The notes below the pieces were generated by a model that saw nothing but the letters and a program-made list of their open reading frames with translations, did no database searches and was not told the origin of the DNA. 64,000 nucleotides of DNA, from the NCBI GenBank assembly GCA_022829145.1, contig CM040763.1, positions 1,620,842 through 1,684,841 on the forward strand, given 5' to 3'. Origin of the DNA: Albula goreensis. Lineage: Eukaryota > Chordata > Actinopteri > Albuliformes > Albulidae. The position numbers were made by a program, and so were the translations under genes. Positions 1 to 9,659 of this stretch are shown one piece after another. Position 1 is the stretch's first letter. The number at the start of each line of letters is the position of its first letter.

Positions 1-186
1 CAGCTCTTACTGGAACCCCAGACAGCCTGTTCCCCACAGTGTGGCTGAGTGGGATTGAGCCCCACAGGGCTGGAAAGTGGCCCAACACTGGGCTCCTCAC
101 TGGCTGACTGGAGGAGAGCCCTGACTGAGCCCTGAAATGGCTCTTCCAGCAGCCAGCTGTTGTCTTCTCCTCTGGTCAGTACCCAC

Positions 187-1332
187 CGTGAGTGACTGCA
201 CAGCCTGTCTCAGATCCTGCAGCTCCTTCTCTCTCTCCTGGATTCTCTGCTGGGATTTCCTCTGTGTCGCCCCCAACTGCTTCTGTGGAGAGATTGATTT
301 TTTCCCTGTTATAATATAGTACATGTACACACATAATAAACGGTGTGAGTGAACTGGATCTCCAGCCATGTTGATTCCCATTCAGGGAGTGAATAGGGGG
401 GTGAGGGGTGTGAACAGAGCTGTCACAGAGAGCTGGCTTGTGTTCACTTCCTGCTTTACTGCCTTATCACTGTAGACTTCAGACCTGAAAATCTCCCACT
501 TGTTCATCGCTGTTTTCAAAACCCACACATTTAAAAACAAATATTCTGAAATTAATACTCAACAAATGGCAAAAAGACAATTTGTCTGTTTGAATAAAGG
601 AAGCTTTTTTCAGGAAAGATCTGTATGACAATAAAGTGTAATTTTAGAAAAGAAAAAAATAAACTGTTGAAATTCTCACACTATTTCTCTTTATATATAT
701 ATATTGTATCAGAGCTGTCAGTAAAGAGCTCCAGTCCTTACCTGTTTCTCAGTCCTTTCTGCTGCAGCTGAGACTGTATCATGGCCTTTGTGTTCATCCA
801 TCGTACACAGATAACAGATACACTGCTGATCGGTGCGACAGTAAACCTCCAGCAGTTTGTCATGTTGAGAGCAGATCTTCTCCTGCAGGTTTGCAGTGGC
901 TTGGACCAGTTTGTGCTTCTTAAAGGCAGGAGATTCATAGTGAGGCTGGAGGTGAGTTTCACAGTAAGAGGCCAGACACACCAGACAGGACCTGACGGCT
1001 TTGCGCTTTCTCCCAGTGCAGAAATCACACGGCACGTCTCCAGGTCCAGCGTAACAGTGAGCAGGAGGAGCAGCTTGCAGTCCTGTCTTCTTCAGTTTCT
1101 CCACCACTTCAGCCAGCATGGTGTTTCTGCCTAGATCAGGCCTTTGAGTGAAGGTTTTTCTGCACTGGGGACAGCTGTAGACACCAATATGATCATCCTG
1201 ATCCCAGCATCCCTTAATACAGCCCATACAGTAACTGTGTCCACAGGGAATAGTCACTGGATCCTTCAGTAGATCCAGACAGATGGGACAGCTGAACTGG
1301 TCCTGACCCACTGAGATACTGGCTTCTGCCAT
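187..1332 (-). CDS. finTRIM (ftr family) E3 ubiquitin ligase, 5' part, exons 1-2
   Basis: Partial gene running off the left end. Exon 1 is 742-1332 (197 codons, ATG at 1332-1330) and ends at a GTAAGG donor; exon 2 is 187-282 (32 codons), flanked by a CTCTCCACAG acceptor and a GTGGGT donor, and both introns are phase 0. Exon 1 encodes a C3HC4 RING (Cys15, Cys18, Cys30, His32, Cys35, Cys38, Cys54, Cys57), a first B-box (about residues 102-131, CDFC then CLVC and CETH) and a second B-box (about 154-184, CSQHD to DEHKGHD). Exon 2 encodes the coiled-coil start [18 protein letters not shown]. This RING/B-box/32-codon coiled-coil exon layout matches fish finTRIMs, a large virus-inducible family of cytoplasmic ubiquitin ligases, often ending in B30.2. 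The remaining coiled coil and any B30.2 domain would lie left of position 1, so completeness is unknown. Nothing is broken in the visible part. Which ftr paralogue it is cannot be told. Confidence 0.9.
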
Positions 1333-1361
1333 TTTCCTGTGCAGACTGACAGAGACAGAGT

Positions 1362-1376
1362 TTAGTTTCGTTTCTG
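1362..1376 (-). promoter_or_regulatory. ISRE-like element upstream of the finTRIM start codon
   Basis: On the minus strand the sequence reads CAGAAACGAAACTAAAC, containing GAAACGAAAC, which resembles interferon-stimulated response elements such as the one remembered from OAS promoters. It lies about 30-45 bp before the finTRIM ATG. finTRIMs are known as virus- and interferon-inducible, so a functional site is plausible. The transcription start is not known, so this could lie in the 5' UTR. Confidence 0.4.
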
Positions 1377-1482
1377 TGAAAGTGCGTGAGAGTGGGAGTG
1401 ACTTCCTGGTTCAGCCCTCAGCTGCAGGAGGTGTGGTGTTGGACTGAGGCCAGACTGAGAAGAGCGAGAGAGAAAAGAGAGA

Positions 1483-1905
1483 GGAGATTCACTCGTAAAT
1501 ATCACACACAGTCACTCAGACTGCAGGCTGAGCAGAGAGTGGAGATTCACTCATAAATATCACACACAGTCGCTCACACTGCAGGCTGAGCAGAGAGTGG
1601 AGATTCACTCATAAAATCAACACAGTCACTCACACTGCAGGCTGAGCAGAGAGTGGAGATTCACTCATAAATATCACACACAGTCACTCACACTGCAGGC
1701 TGAGCAGAGAGTGGAGATTCACTCATAAATATCACACACAGTCACTCACACTGCAGGCTGAGCAGAGAGTGGAGATTCACTCATAAATATCACACACAGT
1801 CACTCACACTGCAGGCTGAGCAGAGAGTGGAGATTCACTCATAAATATCACACACAGTCACTCACACTGCAGGCTGAGCAGAGAGTGGAGATTCACTCAA
1901 AAAAT
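1483..1905. repeat. 58-bp tandem repeat, 7 units plus a partial
   Basis: The unit begins GGAGATTCACTCATAAATAT and ends with CTGCAGGCTGAGCAGAGAGT. Units start at 1483, 1541, 1599 and onward; the third is slightly shorter and the last is a truncated eighth. They are nearly identical to each other, implying recent expansion. The array sits directly upstream of the finTRIM gene. Confidence 0.95.
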
Positions 1906-2086
1906 CATCAAACGCTATCCCACAATTCCCCTCGTTTGGGAAGGGTTCTCCCTCTGCAGCATCACTCAGCTGGAGGGAGGACGGAAGAGGAATGTCTTAC
2001 TTTTTGGAATATAAATTAAGCTCTGCATCAGGAAAGGAATGCACCCCAAAGGTTGAGTCTTTCACAGACAGGAACGTGTATCATAT

Positions 2087-2178
2087 AGTGACCTCTAGAT
2101 GTTAAAGGTTGAAACTGCATTTGTGTATTTGTCTTAAAGAACAAGTGAGGTTTCAACGTTCAACCACTAGAGGTCACT
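2087..2178. mobile_element. Short terminal-inverted-repeat hairpin (MITE-like)
   Basis: The left end AGTGACCTCTAG plus a GGTTGAAAC block is mirrored by the right end GTTTCAACGTT plus CTAGAGGTCACT, giving roughly 30-bp imperfect inverted arms around an AT-rich centre. The size (92 bp) and shape fit a small non-autonomous DNA element. No coding capacity and no convincing target duplication were seen. Confidence 0.5.
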
Positions 2179-2751
2179 CTCATGCTGTCTACATGTTTTA
2201 GCGCCTTTGCCTGTCAGATATAAGGAATACAGTTGTCGCTTGTGACTTCCGCAAACGCATGTGCACACAAACACCAGACTGATGCAGTGCATGGAAGGAC
2301 AACGCGCTGTATCTGAGGTATGCAGGGTGCTGTGTAATTATCAAACTCTATTGTATCGGCTCCAAAGGGAGACTCGTTTTAACCTAAGATTGATCTGATA
2401 AGAAAGGAAATGGAAATGAATTTGAATGGTTAAAGGCGTTTTTTTGGCCCATCCTGATGTTTTTCAGTGTTATATCACATCCTACAGTTTGAAAACGGCT
2501 TTGAACATTGATCCAAGACTAAAAATTTACATGTTAATGAAAATGGAATGTTAGTATGAGTATTTGCCTGGGAAAAAAAGTCACTTTTCTGTCTTCTGAA
2601 ACTTCAGTTTTCTTGCAGTGAAATCAGGAGGTTTCACTGCAAAGTTTTAAAGCAATTTAATTGATGCTTATGTATTTCTTTTTATATATTTTTTATGGAC
2701 ATAAAAGTTCAAGTTGACTCTTCAAATGGCCCTATTTTAGGTATGCATATG
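2179..2751. other. Intergenic, nothing recognised
   Basis: AT-rich single-copy-looking DNA between the hairpin element and the tRNA-like copy. No splice-bounded open frame, repeat or known motif was seen. Confidence 0.5.
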
Positions 2752-2822
2752 TGGGATGTAGCGCAGTGGTAGAGCGCATGCTTTGCATGTATGAGGTCCT
2801 GGGAGCGATCCCCAGCATCTTC
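2752..2822 (+). pseudogene. tRNA-Ala(TGC) pseudogene or tRNA-derived repeat head
   Basis: About 71 nt fold as a tRNA: D arm GTAGCGCAGTGGTAGAGC, anticodon arm CATGC-TTTGCAT-GTATG with anticodon TGC, and T arm CTGGG-AGCGATC-CCCAG. The T loop begins AGC instead of the invariant TTC, which destroys the B box of the internal polymerase III promoter. The first acceptor pair is mismatched and the second is a G-T wobble. This points to a decayed tRNA-Ala copy rather than a working gene. No clear SINE body follows. Confidence 0.7.
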
Positions 2823-3317
2823 AATACAGTTCCTTACTGTTCTGCCTCCTGAAATGAATTTGAGGTTTGCTGGAGGCACTGTTGAGTTACTCACTGTGCC
2901 TCCTCCCCACCTCAGGAGAGAGTCAGCTGCAGTGTGACCAGGCTCAAAACAATCTTATCCACTCAAGAGTGAGGAGATAATACCACCAATAATAAATAAA
3001 AACCGTAGCATATAGACATGAGCACAAGAGTCCACTCTCAGTGTGGATCACCCTTAGCCATAAAGGGTACTAACTGAGAGGCAAGCTAAATGTATTGAGA
3101 GTTTCATCATTAGTGTATTGTATTGGATGCTGATGGAGAGATTGAGACAGACCCCATTACAGTGCCTGAGAGATACTGAATTAGAGGCCCTCTCTGCTGG
3201 AGGAAAGGAGGGAGCGTCACTGTGTCTGTGCGGCAGATAGGGGAAGATGGATCTGTGCTCTTATTGACCCAAATTCCCCATGAACCCCCGGGTGGAATGG
3301 AAGAGCCAAGAATGCAT
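2823..3317. other. Intergenic, nothing recognised
   Basis: No gene, RNA or clear repeat was identified. Short open frames here lack any family resemblance. Confidence 0.45.
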
Positions 3318-3381
3318 CGCACGCTCACAGGGAGAAGGCGTGCACAAATCGCACGCTCACAGGGAGAAGGCGTGCACAAAT
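3318..3381. repeat. 32-bp direct tandem duplication
   Basis: Two perfect head-to-tail copies of a 32-bp unit starting CGCACGCTCACAGGGAGAAG, at 3318 and 3350. The identity suggests a recent slippage or duplication event. Confidence 0.9.
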
Positions 3382-3825
3382 TCCGATTATTAAAGTGTGC
3401 TGCTCCTGTGCTTTTTACTTCAGCCTGCCTCTGAACCGCCAAGTCTGTTGATAATTAGTCCATACTCTACATCGATGGAGACCTGAGCACTGTGTTATTA
3501 ATTCATCCAAGAGAGAACTGGTCCCAGATCAGTACCCTTGAGTTTCTGCTGAAAGCATTAACAGATGCGTCTCTGGTTTTCTCTGAATGGCTTTCCGCAT
3601 CGGCCTGTGTGAACGCGCAGGGAAGAGGAAGATCTTTCTTTCCGTGTTCGTCCCTGCGGGGGGAGAGCAGCTGTAAGTATGGAGATCACGCTCCGCTCTG
3701 CGCTCTCTCATCAGTACCGCTGCTTCCTGGCCCGAGCCGCTGGACGCATCTGGAAACCACAGCCGTCTGTGCGCTCCTCTGCGGCGTTTCAAGGAAAGCA
3801 GAGAAACTCCTGATCCCTACCACTG

Positions 3826-3953
3826 AGGAGTAGCAGCAGAATGGCTTGCTGAGGCTGCAGGCTTGACATTCAGGGGTTGCAGGTTCAAGTCTCCAGTGGG
3901 GCACTGCACAGCATTTTGTCTGAATTGCTTTAGTCAATATCCAGCTGTTTGAT
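3826..3953 (+). mobile_element. tRNA-derived SINE fragment
   Basis: A B-box-like GGTTCAAGTCTCCAG is followed by a body with GAATTGCTTTAGTCAATATC and CAGCTG, which resembles fish tRNA-derived SINEs in which a block of this kind precedes a CAGCTGTATAAATGG stretch. It is 5'-truncated and diverged. The family name cannot be fixed by eye. Confidence 0.55.
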
Positions 3954-5308
3954 CTCATAGCTTGCTGCCAGGAAAATAAATGGGGAAAAACGGTAATGAT
4001 GTAAACGCTGTTACAGTCATGCCAGGGACAGGCACAGAGAGCTGCAGCATGCGCGTTCTCTGGATACCGACCTCCTTTACTATGGCCTGATCCTGCCAGT
4101 GCACAGCCAGCCCAGTGTTAGCCTAGCCTCCTAACATGAAGGAGGTGGAACCACAGTCTCAGAGCCCCAAAGCCTTCGCATGAAAGTCTCATGGTTTTCG
4201 GAGGACCTCTTTACTGAGGCCAATGTGAGAACACTGTGGTGCTATTTAGCCTCTCCTGTTCTGTAGATGCTCAGTCATATTTATTCCTGTGAGGCATCGC
4301 TGAACTTATGTGGTGCTCTCCCCCTCTTGTTCTGTGCTCTCTGTGCACATTTCCCAGCTTTAAGGTGGTCTGTTCTCTTGTCTTATTTGAAACACTGTTG
4401 CTGACAAATACACTGCAATATTTTTAATACTGAATGTTTCCCACCAGGGGGTGCTGCAGCTAACTGTGTACACAGCTTACACAGAGCATTTTTCTGGATC
4501 CTCAACAGGTGTACGCATTTATATAATACCTTTAATCTCATGATGTTGCACCTCACAATAATATCCTGGCCTCCTCAGCTTAGTCGTAATTTATATATGT
4601 AACTAATGATGTTCAACATAGATGTGTTCTGTATATAGTCTGGGTTTGCATTGTATTCATATTGATAAAATAGGATCAAATGGAAATGCATGGTAATTGT
4701 TGTAATAAAAGATGAAATGTTGCAACTTCTCAGAGGATTTGAAAAGCACACCCCACACAGTGCTGTTTGTGACTTACAGAGAACAAATATCAGAGCAACG
4801 CAGTGTTTTTAATAGTTCCCTATTCATATTCTCAGTGTAATTTTATTTACAATGTCTTCAGGCCAAAAAAAAGAGATAAAAGTTCACTTTTTATGATGTC
4901 AAAAAACACTTGTGACATTATCCTGATGTCATAACTTAAGAACTCAACAGAACAGTAAAAGTAACATTCAGACTGGGAACATTTCTGTCTTCTATATACA
5001 AATCAAAATACATTTATGGCAACCCAACCTTCCCCCAGCATCTCTTTATCGTGTCAGGTTCTAATGAGCCAGATGAATTCTCAGAGTGACTGAAACATTA
5101 CAATCAAAGGACTGAAAGATGAGTGGATGCAGTGGTCTGCAACCAGCGACAAAAACAAAACACATCATAGTTCAGTCTAGAACAAAGGAAAAATACACAA
5201 CATGACGACAAACCCCGACCCAAACCTCTCCCCTCCATTGATTTTATTAAAGCATGTTTTACCACAGCATATGTGGGCATGTGTTTTTGTCCTCAGAAAC
5301 AATGGCCT
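3954..5308. other. Intergenic, AT-rich, one CTCF-like motif
   Basis: No exon recognised. The only item of note is CCACCAGGGGGTGCTGCAG at 4441-4459, listed separately. Confidence 0.45.
4441..4459 (+). promoter_or_regulatory. CTCF-like core motif
   Basis: CCACCAGGGGGTGCTGCAG is close to the vertebrate CTCF core (CCASYAGRGGGCGC type), differing mainly by T for C in the GGCGC part. Motif match only; occupancy is unknown. Confidence 0.35.
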
Positions 5309-5573
5309 GGGCATGTATTCAGAAAACGTCTCAGAGTAAGTGTGCTGATCTAGAGTCAGGTTTCCGCTGTCCATATCCTAACCATACCCACCATGAGGTA
5401 AAGTATAAAGCTGGTCTGAGATCAGGGCCAGTATTCATTAAACATCTCAGCGTAGTGTTGCTGACCTAAGATCATGTTACCACCGCCCATGTCCTTAGCT
5501 TATTCATTGTGAGCTAAATTGCAAAGCTGATCTGAGATCAGCACTATTCTAAGACACTTTATGAATACAGCCC
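5309..5573. mobile_element. Foldback (MITE-like) element, two overlapping copies
   Basis: The left end GGGCATGTATTCAGAAAACG and a second internal left end GGGCCAGTATTCATTAAACA (from about 5425) both pair with the right end ACTTTATGAATACAGCCCC. Internal blocks GCTGATCT and GAGATCAGCAC are also mirrored. This resembles a widespread fish foldback repeat whose ends read as TGTATTC...GAATACA. The first copy seems truncated where the second begins, so this is either a tandem or a nested insertion. Confidence 0.6.
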
Positions 5574-7228
5574 CTGAAGGAAAGCTAAGGCCTCCTAATA
5601 TAAAATAAATAACAATGAAAAAATCATCTCTGTATTGTTCATAAGGAATATCATTTAAAAGTGTGCTTATAGACTGAGGTTCTGATACAGACCATACATG
5701 TACTGTGCTGTATATATGTATATATTAATTATGATATTCATAATGCCTATCTAAAATAAAGATCTATTAACAGATTGCGGAATCACATCTTATGAAAATC
5801 GTGATTAAAATCGTCACTGACTGTAGTACATGCCATTGCACATTTCTAGAAGTAACGAACACTTAGTCATGTTAATATACAGTATGTATTTGCAGCATAT
5901 CGGGGATATCTTATAATTGTTATTACACATTTGGCTTGTTATAAAAAGCTAGGAAATAAAACATCATCTCACATCCAAGCCTTTGCACTCCGGATGAATA
6001 TGAGAAATGAAGGAGAACGCATCTGCAACTGTCACTGTTACCTGAACAATCACGTGGTAGTGTAAACAATTCGGACAAAATGTTTTTTTTCAGCTCCACA
6101 ATGAAACAGATATATGAATATGAACAGAAAAAAATCGCTCAGACACAAACAGTAAACAACACTCAAGTTAGTCATAAAAAGTGCAATCTCATATTACGTG
6201 AAGCATCAGATATACTAGATTAATTCCGTTTAAACAACCAAAGCAGGCATTCTAACTCTAGCTGAAGCCAGTAACTACTACTATAAAGAACAAAGACCTG
6301 TGGTATGTATGTACAAGACATTGCATCTCATAAAATAAATTCCAACCTGTATTTAAATATCGTTTCTAAGATATAGTATGCGGGTTATTACACAGTAAGG
6401 CTCTCATTCTTCGGGATGACCGTTGCAAATAAATCAACGGTGTGTTACCACTTGACAGACTTGGGAGAGCGGCGCTCCGATCTGAAGCGTCTGTTCAGTG
6501 ACTGAAAATTCCTCTGGTCGTTCTTCCGTGATAAACCAACGGCCCCGGTCAACCTAATCCTCCCACGGTAAACCAGATGCACCAATAAGCTTGCAGGCAA
6601 CCTGTGCCAAAATAATGAAGCTGCGTTGTGCAAATGCTGTACCCGCATTTATATTGGAGACCATTCTACTGAAAGCTTCCGCGGTTCAGAATGTTGTAGC
6701 GCGTCCATTGGGATTTGTATGCCATCACGTTCTTATGTTTCACATTGTGGCACGTTCATAGTGCATGACAAATGTATTATCATGGCATCAATAATATTAA
6801 TCAATAAAGTGCTGCACAAATGTTACTGAATTTGAAGAGCAAAGTACAACTCAAGTCTGGCTAAATTGGCAATTTAAAACAGCCGATACACTTTTAGCGC
6901 TTAATCAAGGGTATTTCTTTAGAATTTGTTTTTAAACTAAAGTTGCAGAATGTCATGTAAACACAATTTAGCACTAAAGAAAACTGAATTCAGATACGAA
7001 ACATCCAGGGAAAAGTTTAAGCCCAGAATACAAGATATTGCTACAAAGCACGATAAAATGGCAAGTTATGCAGTTCAAGTTTTCACAGATAAGCCCAGTA
7101 TGTACAGAGCAATTTCACTGGAGTGTAGAAAACATTTTTGTGACAGGCCAACCGAAAAATATTGGAAACGTATTGGCAATTGTCCAAACATAACAAGACG
7201 GTGGACACAAGAGTGGATGGAAAACTGC
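5574..7228. other. 3' flank of avpr1a, nothing recognised
   Basis: This stretch follows the receptor stop codon in its direction of transcription, so part should be its 3' UTR. No clear minus-strand AATAAA signal close to the stop was found, so the transcript end is not placed. Short open frames here show no family resemblance. Confidence 0.4.
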
Positions 7229-9348
7229 TCAGGACTCTGTCGGTATGAAGGTGCCGGATTTGGGCGGGTTGTCAAAGTCTTTCCAGGTGCCCGAACTGCA
7301 CGTGGGGCTCCTGTTTGTCATTTTTGTTAAGAGCGTGGTTCTTCTGATGCTGCTGTCCGAGTCCTCCTTCCTGAATTTCTGCTGTATTTTGTGGCAGCAG
7401 GGGAAGCAGTGGGCGAAGTCATACAGGAGGTGGCCGCTGAAGATCATGTAGATCCACGGGTTACAGCAACTGTTCAGGCTGGCGAGGAGGGCCGAGAGCG
7501 TGACTGCGGTGTTCTCCGAATCTGGAAAAGAGAGGAATAAAAATTATTCTTAATGTATCGATTTGTCCATTTATTTATCACATACAGACCGCATCGTTCA
7601 ACTGGTCCAGGTAAAGGTAATCCTTAAACATTTAGCATGCAATCTGTATGATGACTGGAGGCGTTCACCACCCTTACTTCATCGTATTTTCTGCTCTCTT
7701 GTAGTATTTTAATATCATGTAACTTAACTTTTTCTACTTCATTGCAATATTCTTCATTTTTATCACTATTATTCATTTTCATGAACTCGCGCATCACCAT
7801 ATCACAGATATGCTGCGTAAATAAACGTGACATAATGTAGCAAATTAGGCAACACAGCCACACTGGATGCGCTTGTTTACCATGCTTTCCAGCGCAAAAC
7901 CACCAAGCATCTGAAAGTAAACCTGTAGGAAATCCTGTATCATGCCATCGTTTCAGCTGCACCACATGAAAACAAGTGCGCAACAGCTGCGCAAAGTCGC
8001 TGACCGTTTGGAGAGGTTGCAATACCCTCTGCAGGACCTGGCGCACGGTTTACAGACACCCAAAATATGGCTATTTACTCATCATTATTCACAGTATTTC
8101 AGATTACGTTAATGTTTGAGAAATCAAACGCAGAAAAATTCATGAGGTCAATTTGAGCTGAAATTTTCTTTGCAAAAATGTGTTCCTGTCTGTTTGCGCA
8201 CCAGCCTAAATTTCGATTTTGCAGATATAAACCGAATGGAACACAGAAATGATGAAAAGTCATTGCTTGACCTGTTCACCGTAGAATTTGCACAGCAATA
8301 ATGGGCTTCAGTACGATATAGCACAAATAAGCCATTCTTTTACATAAACAAAATTGATTTTACAAGTCGGATACATACCATCCCATAAAAAGTTTTCATC
8401 CCAAACCGACCACATCTGCACGAGGAAAAAAGGAGCCCAGCAAATGACGTAAGCCAGAACTATCACAAAAGTCATTTTGACAGTTCTCAACTTGGCTCTG
8501 GATATCGTGGTGACACTGTTCACCGAGTGTTTCCCTATCAGACCGTTCTTAGACGCCATTTCAGACGTGCTCTTCTTGGTTTTGTACTTGATGTTTTTCC
8601 AAATACTGTGACAAATGAAACCGTAGCAGATCACCAGAATAGCTACCGGGATGAGGAAAATACCGACTGTTATCCAGGTTATGTACGCTTTTACGCCCCA
8701 CGGCTCGATGAAGTGGCCCCAGCAGTCGTAGACATCGGAGCCGTTCTTGATTTCGCTCAGTGAAAATATGAAGTACTGCGGACAGCTGAGCACGAGACTG
8801 CACACCCACGTACTTATGATCATGATGTATGACCGTTGAGTGGGCTGCTGGAGCGTTTTCAGAGGGTGGCAAATGGCGATGTAACGGTCCAAAGTCATCA
8901 TGACCATCATGTAAGTGGAGGCGAACATGCCCAGCACCTGTAGGTGCTTGACAATTCTGCAGAGGAAATCCGGTCCGTAAAAGCGAAAAGTGATTTTCCA
9001 ACAGAGTTGAGGCAAGACCTGGAAAAACGCGACCACCAAGTCAGCAAGGCTCAGATGCTTGATGAAGAGGTGCATCCGCGAGGTCTTTTTCTTGGTGTTG
9101 TACATGGCCAGCAGAACGCTCAGGTTCCCGACAACGGCCACGACAAAGGTGATGCTGAGGACCGTGATCTCTATTTTAGCTACCTCCTCGTTTCTTCCGA
9201 ACGGGTCGCTGTCATTTCTCACCGCGCTGCCGTTGCCGGCGTTCCCCAGTACCGGGTCTTCCATGGGGCCAGTAGTCAGAGAGTGATTATCATGAGTAAA
9301 ATTCCGTTGGGCTCCGGAGTAGAAGAGCACGTCGACGGGAAAGTGCAT
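7229..9348 (-). CDS. avpr1a: Arginine vasotocin/vasopressin receptor V1a-type
   Basis: Complete two-exon receptor gene: exon 1 is 8379-9348, exon 2 is 7229-7521, with an 857-bp phase-1 intron (GTATGT donor, TTTTCCAG acceptor) between TM6 and TM7, the position typical of this family. It predicts 420 residues, as expected for V1a receptors. I chose the ATG at 9348 (GCC before it, first ATG in frame); the open frame extends upstream but without an ATG. Visible features: N-terminal glycosylation sequons (NFT, NHS, NGS, NDS), seven hydrophobic segments, Cys130 and Cys209 for the extracellular disulfide, DRY at 154-156, [15 protein letters not shown] in TM6, NPWIY at 344-348 and a palmitoylation-type CC at 365-366. 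The family couples to Gq and raises calcium in response to vasotocin, in brain, pituitary and vessels. The tail ([20 protein letters not shown]) favours a teleost V1a paralogue, perhaps avpr1aa; the exact paralogue is inferred. No damage is seen. Confidence 0.95.
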
Positions 9349-9643
9349 GGCAGAAAGCCCCCCCACTCTCTGCGCGTGCCTTTTCGCCTCCTCCTCCAGC
9401 GGTCGCACGCTACCGTTTCGCCACGCGACTCCTAAGCAAGGGCAAAACTCTGCACCAGAACTCCGGACTACTGGCTGCACAGAGAGCCTGCGGGCTTTTT
9501 AAACACGACTCAAATTTCAATAACCGCGCAGGATTTGCCAGCAGCGGCCAAGCCCACTTTGTCTCCGTCAGCCCAGCCAGTCATGTACCGCATAGCTGAA
9601 CATTCAGAACCCCCCCCCCCACCCCCAGGATCGATGTAGCGTG

Positions 9644-9651
9644 CATTATAT
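9644..9651 (-). promoter_or_regulatory. Candidate TATA box of avpr1a
   Basis: The minus strand reads TATATAAT about 295 bp upstream of the chosen ATG. A start site some 30 bp further on would give a 5' UTR of about 270 nt. A run of cytosines (9611-9620) lies close to that predicted start. Position and motif are the only support. Confidence 0.35.
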
Positions 9652-9659
9652 AAGTGAGG

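Noticed and set aside
6950-7330. 126-codon plus-strand frame overlapping the receptor's last exon
   Set aside because: It is antisense shadow of the coding exon plus its 3' flank and shows no known family.
7624-8046. 140-codon minus-strand open frame inside the avpr1a intron
   Set aside because: No domain resemblance, lies between clear splice sites, and composition matches intron.
9349-9480. Upstream extension of the receptor open frame by 44 codons
   Set aside because: It begins with GTG, not ATG. The ATG at 9348 is the first and has a reasonable context; the resulting N-terminus is of normal length.
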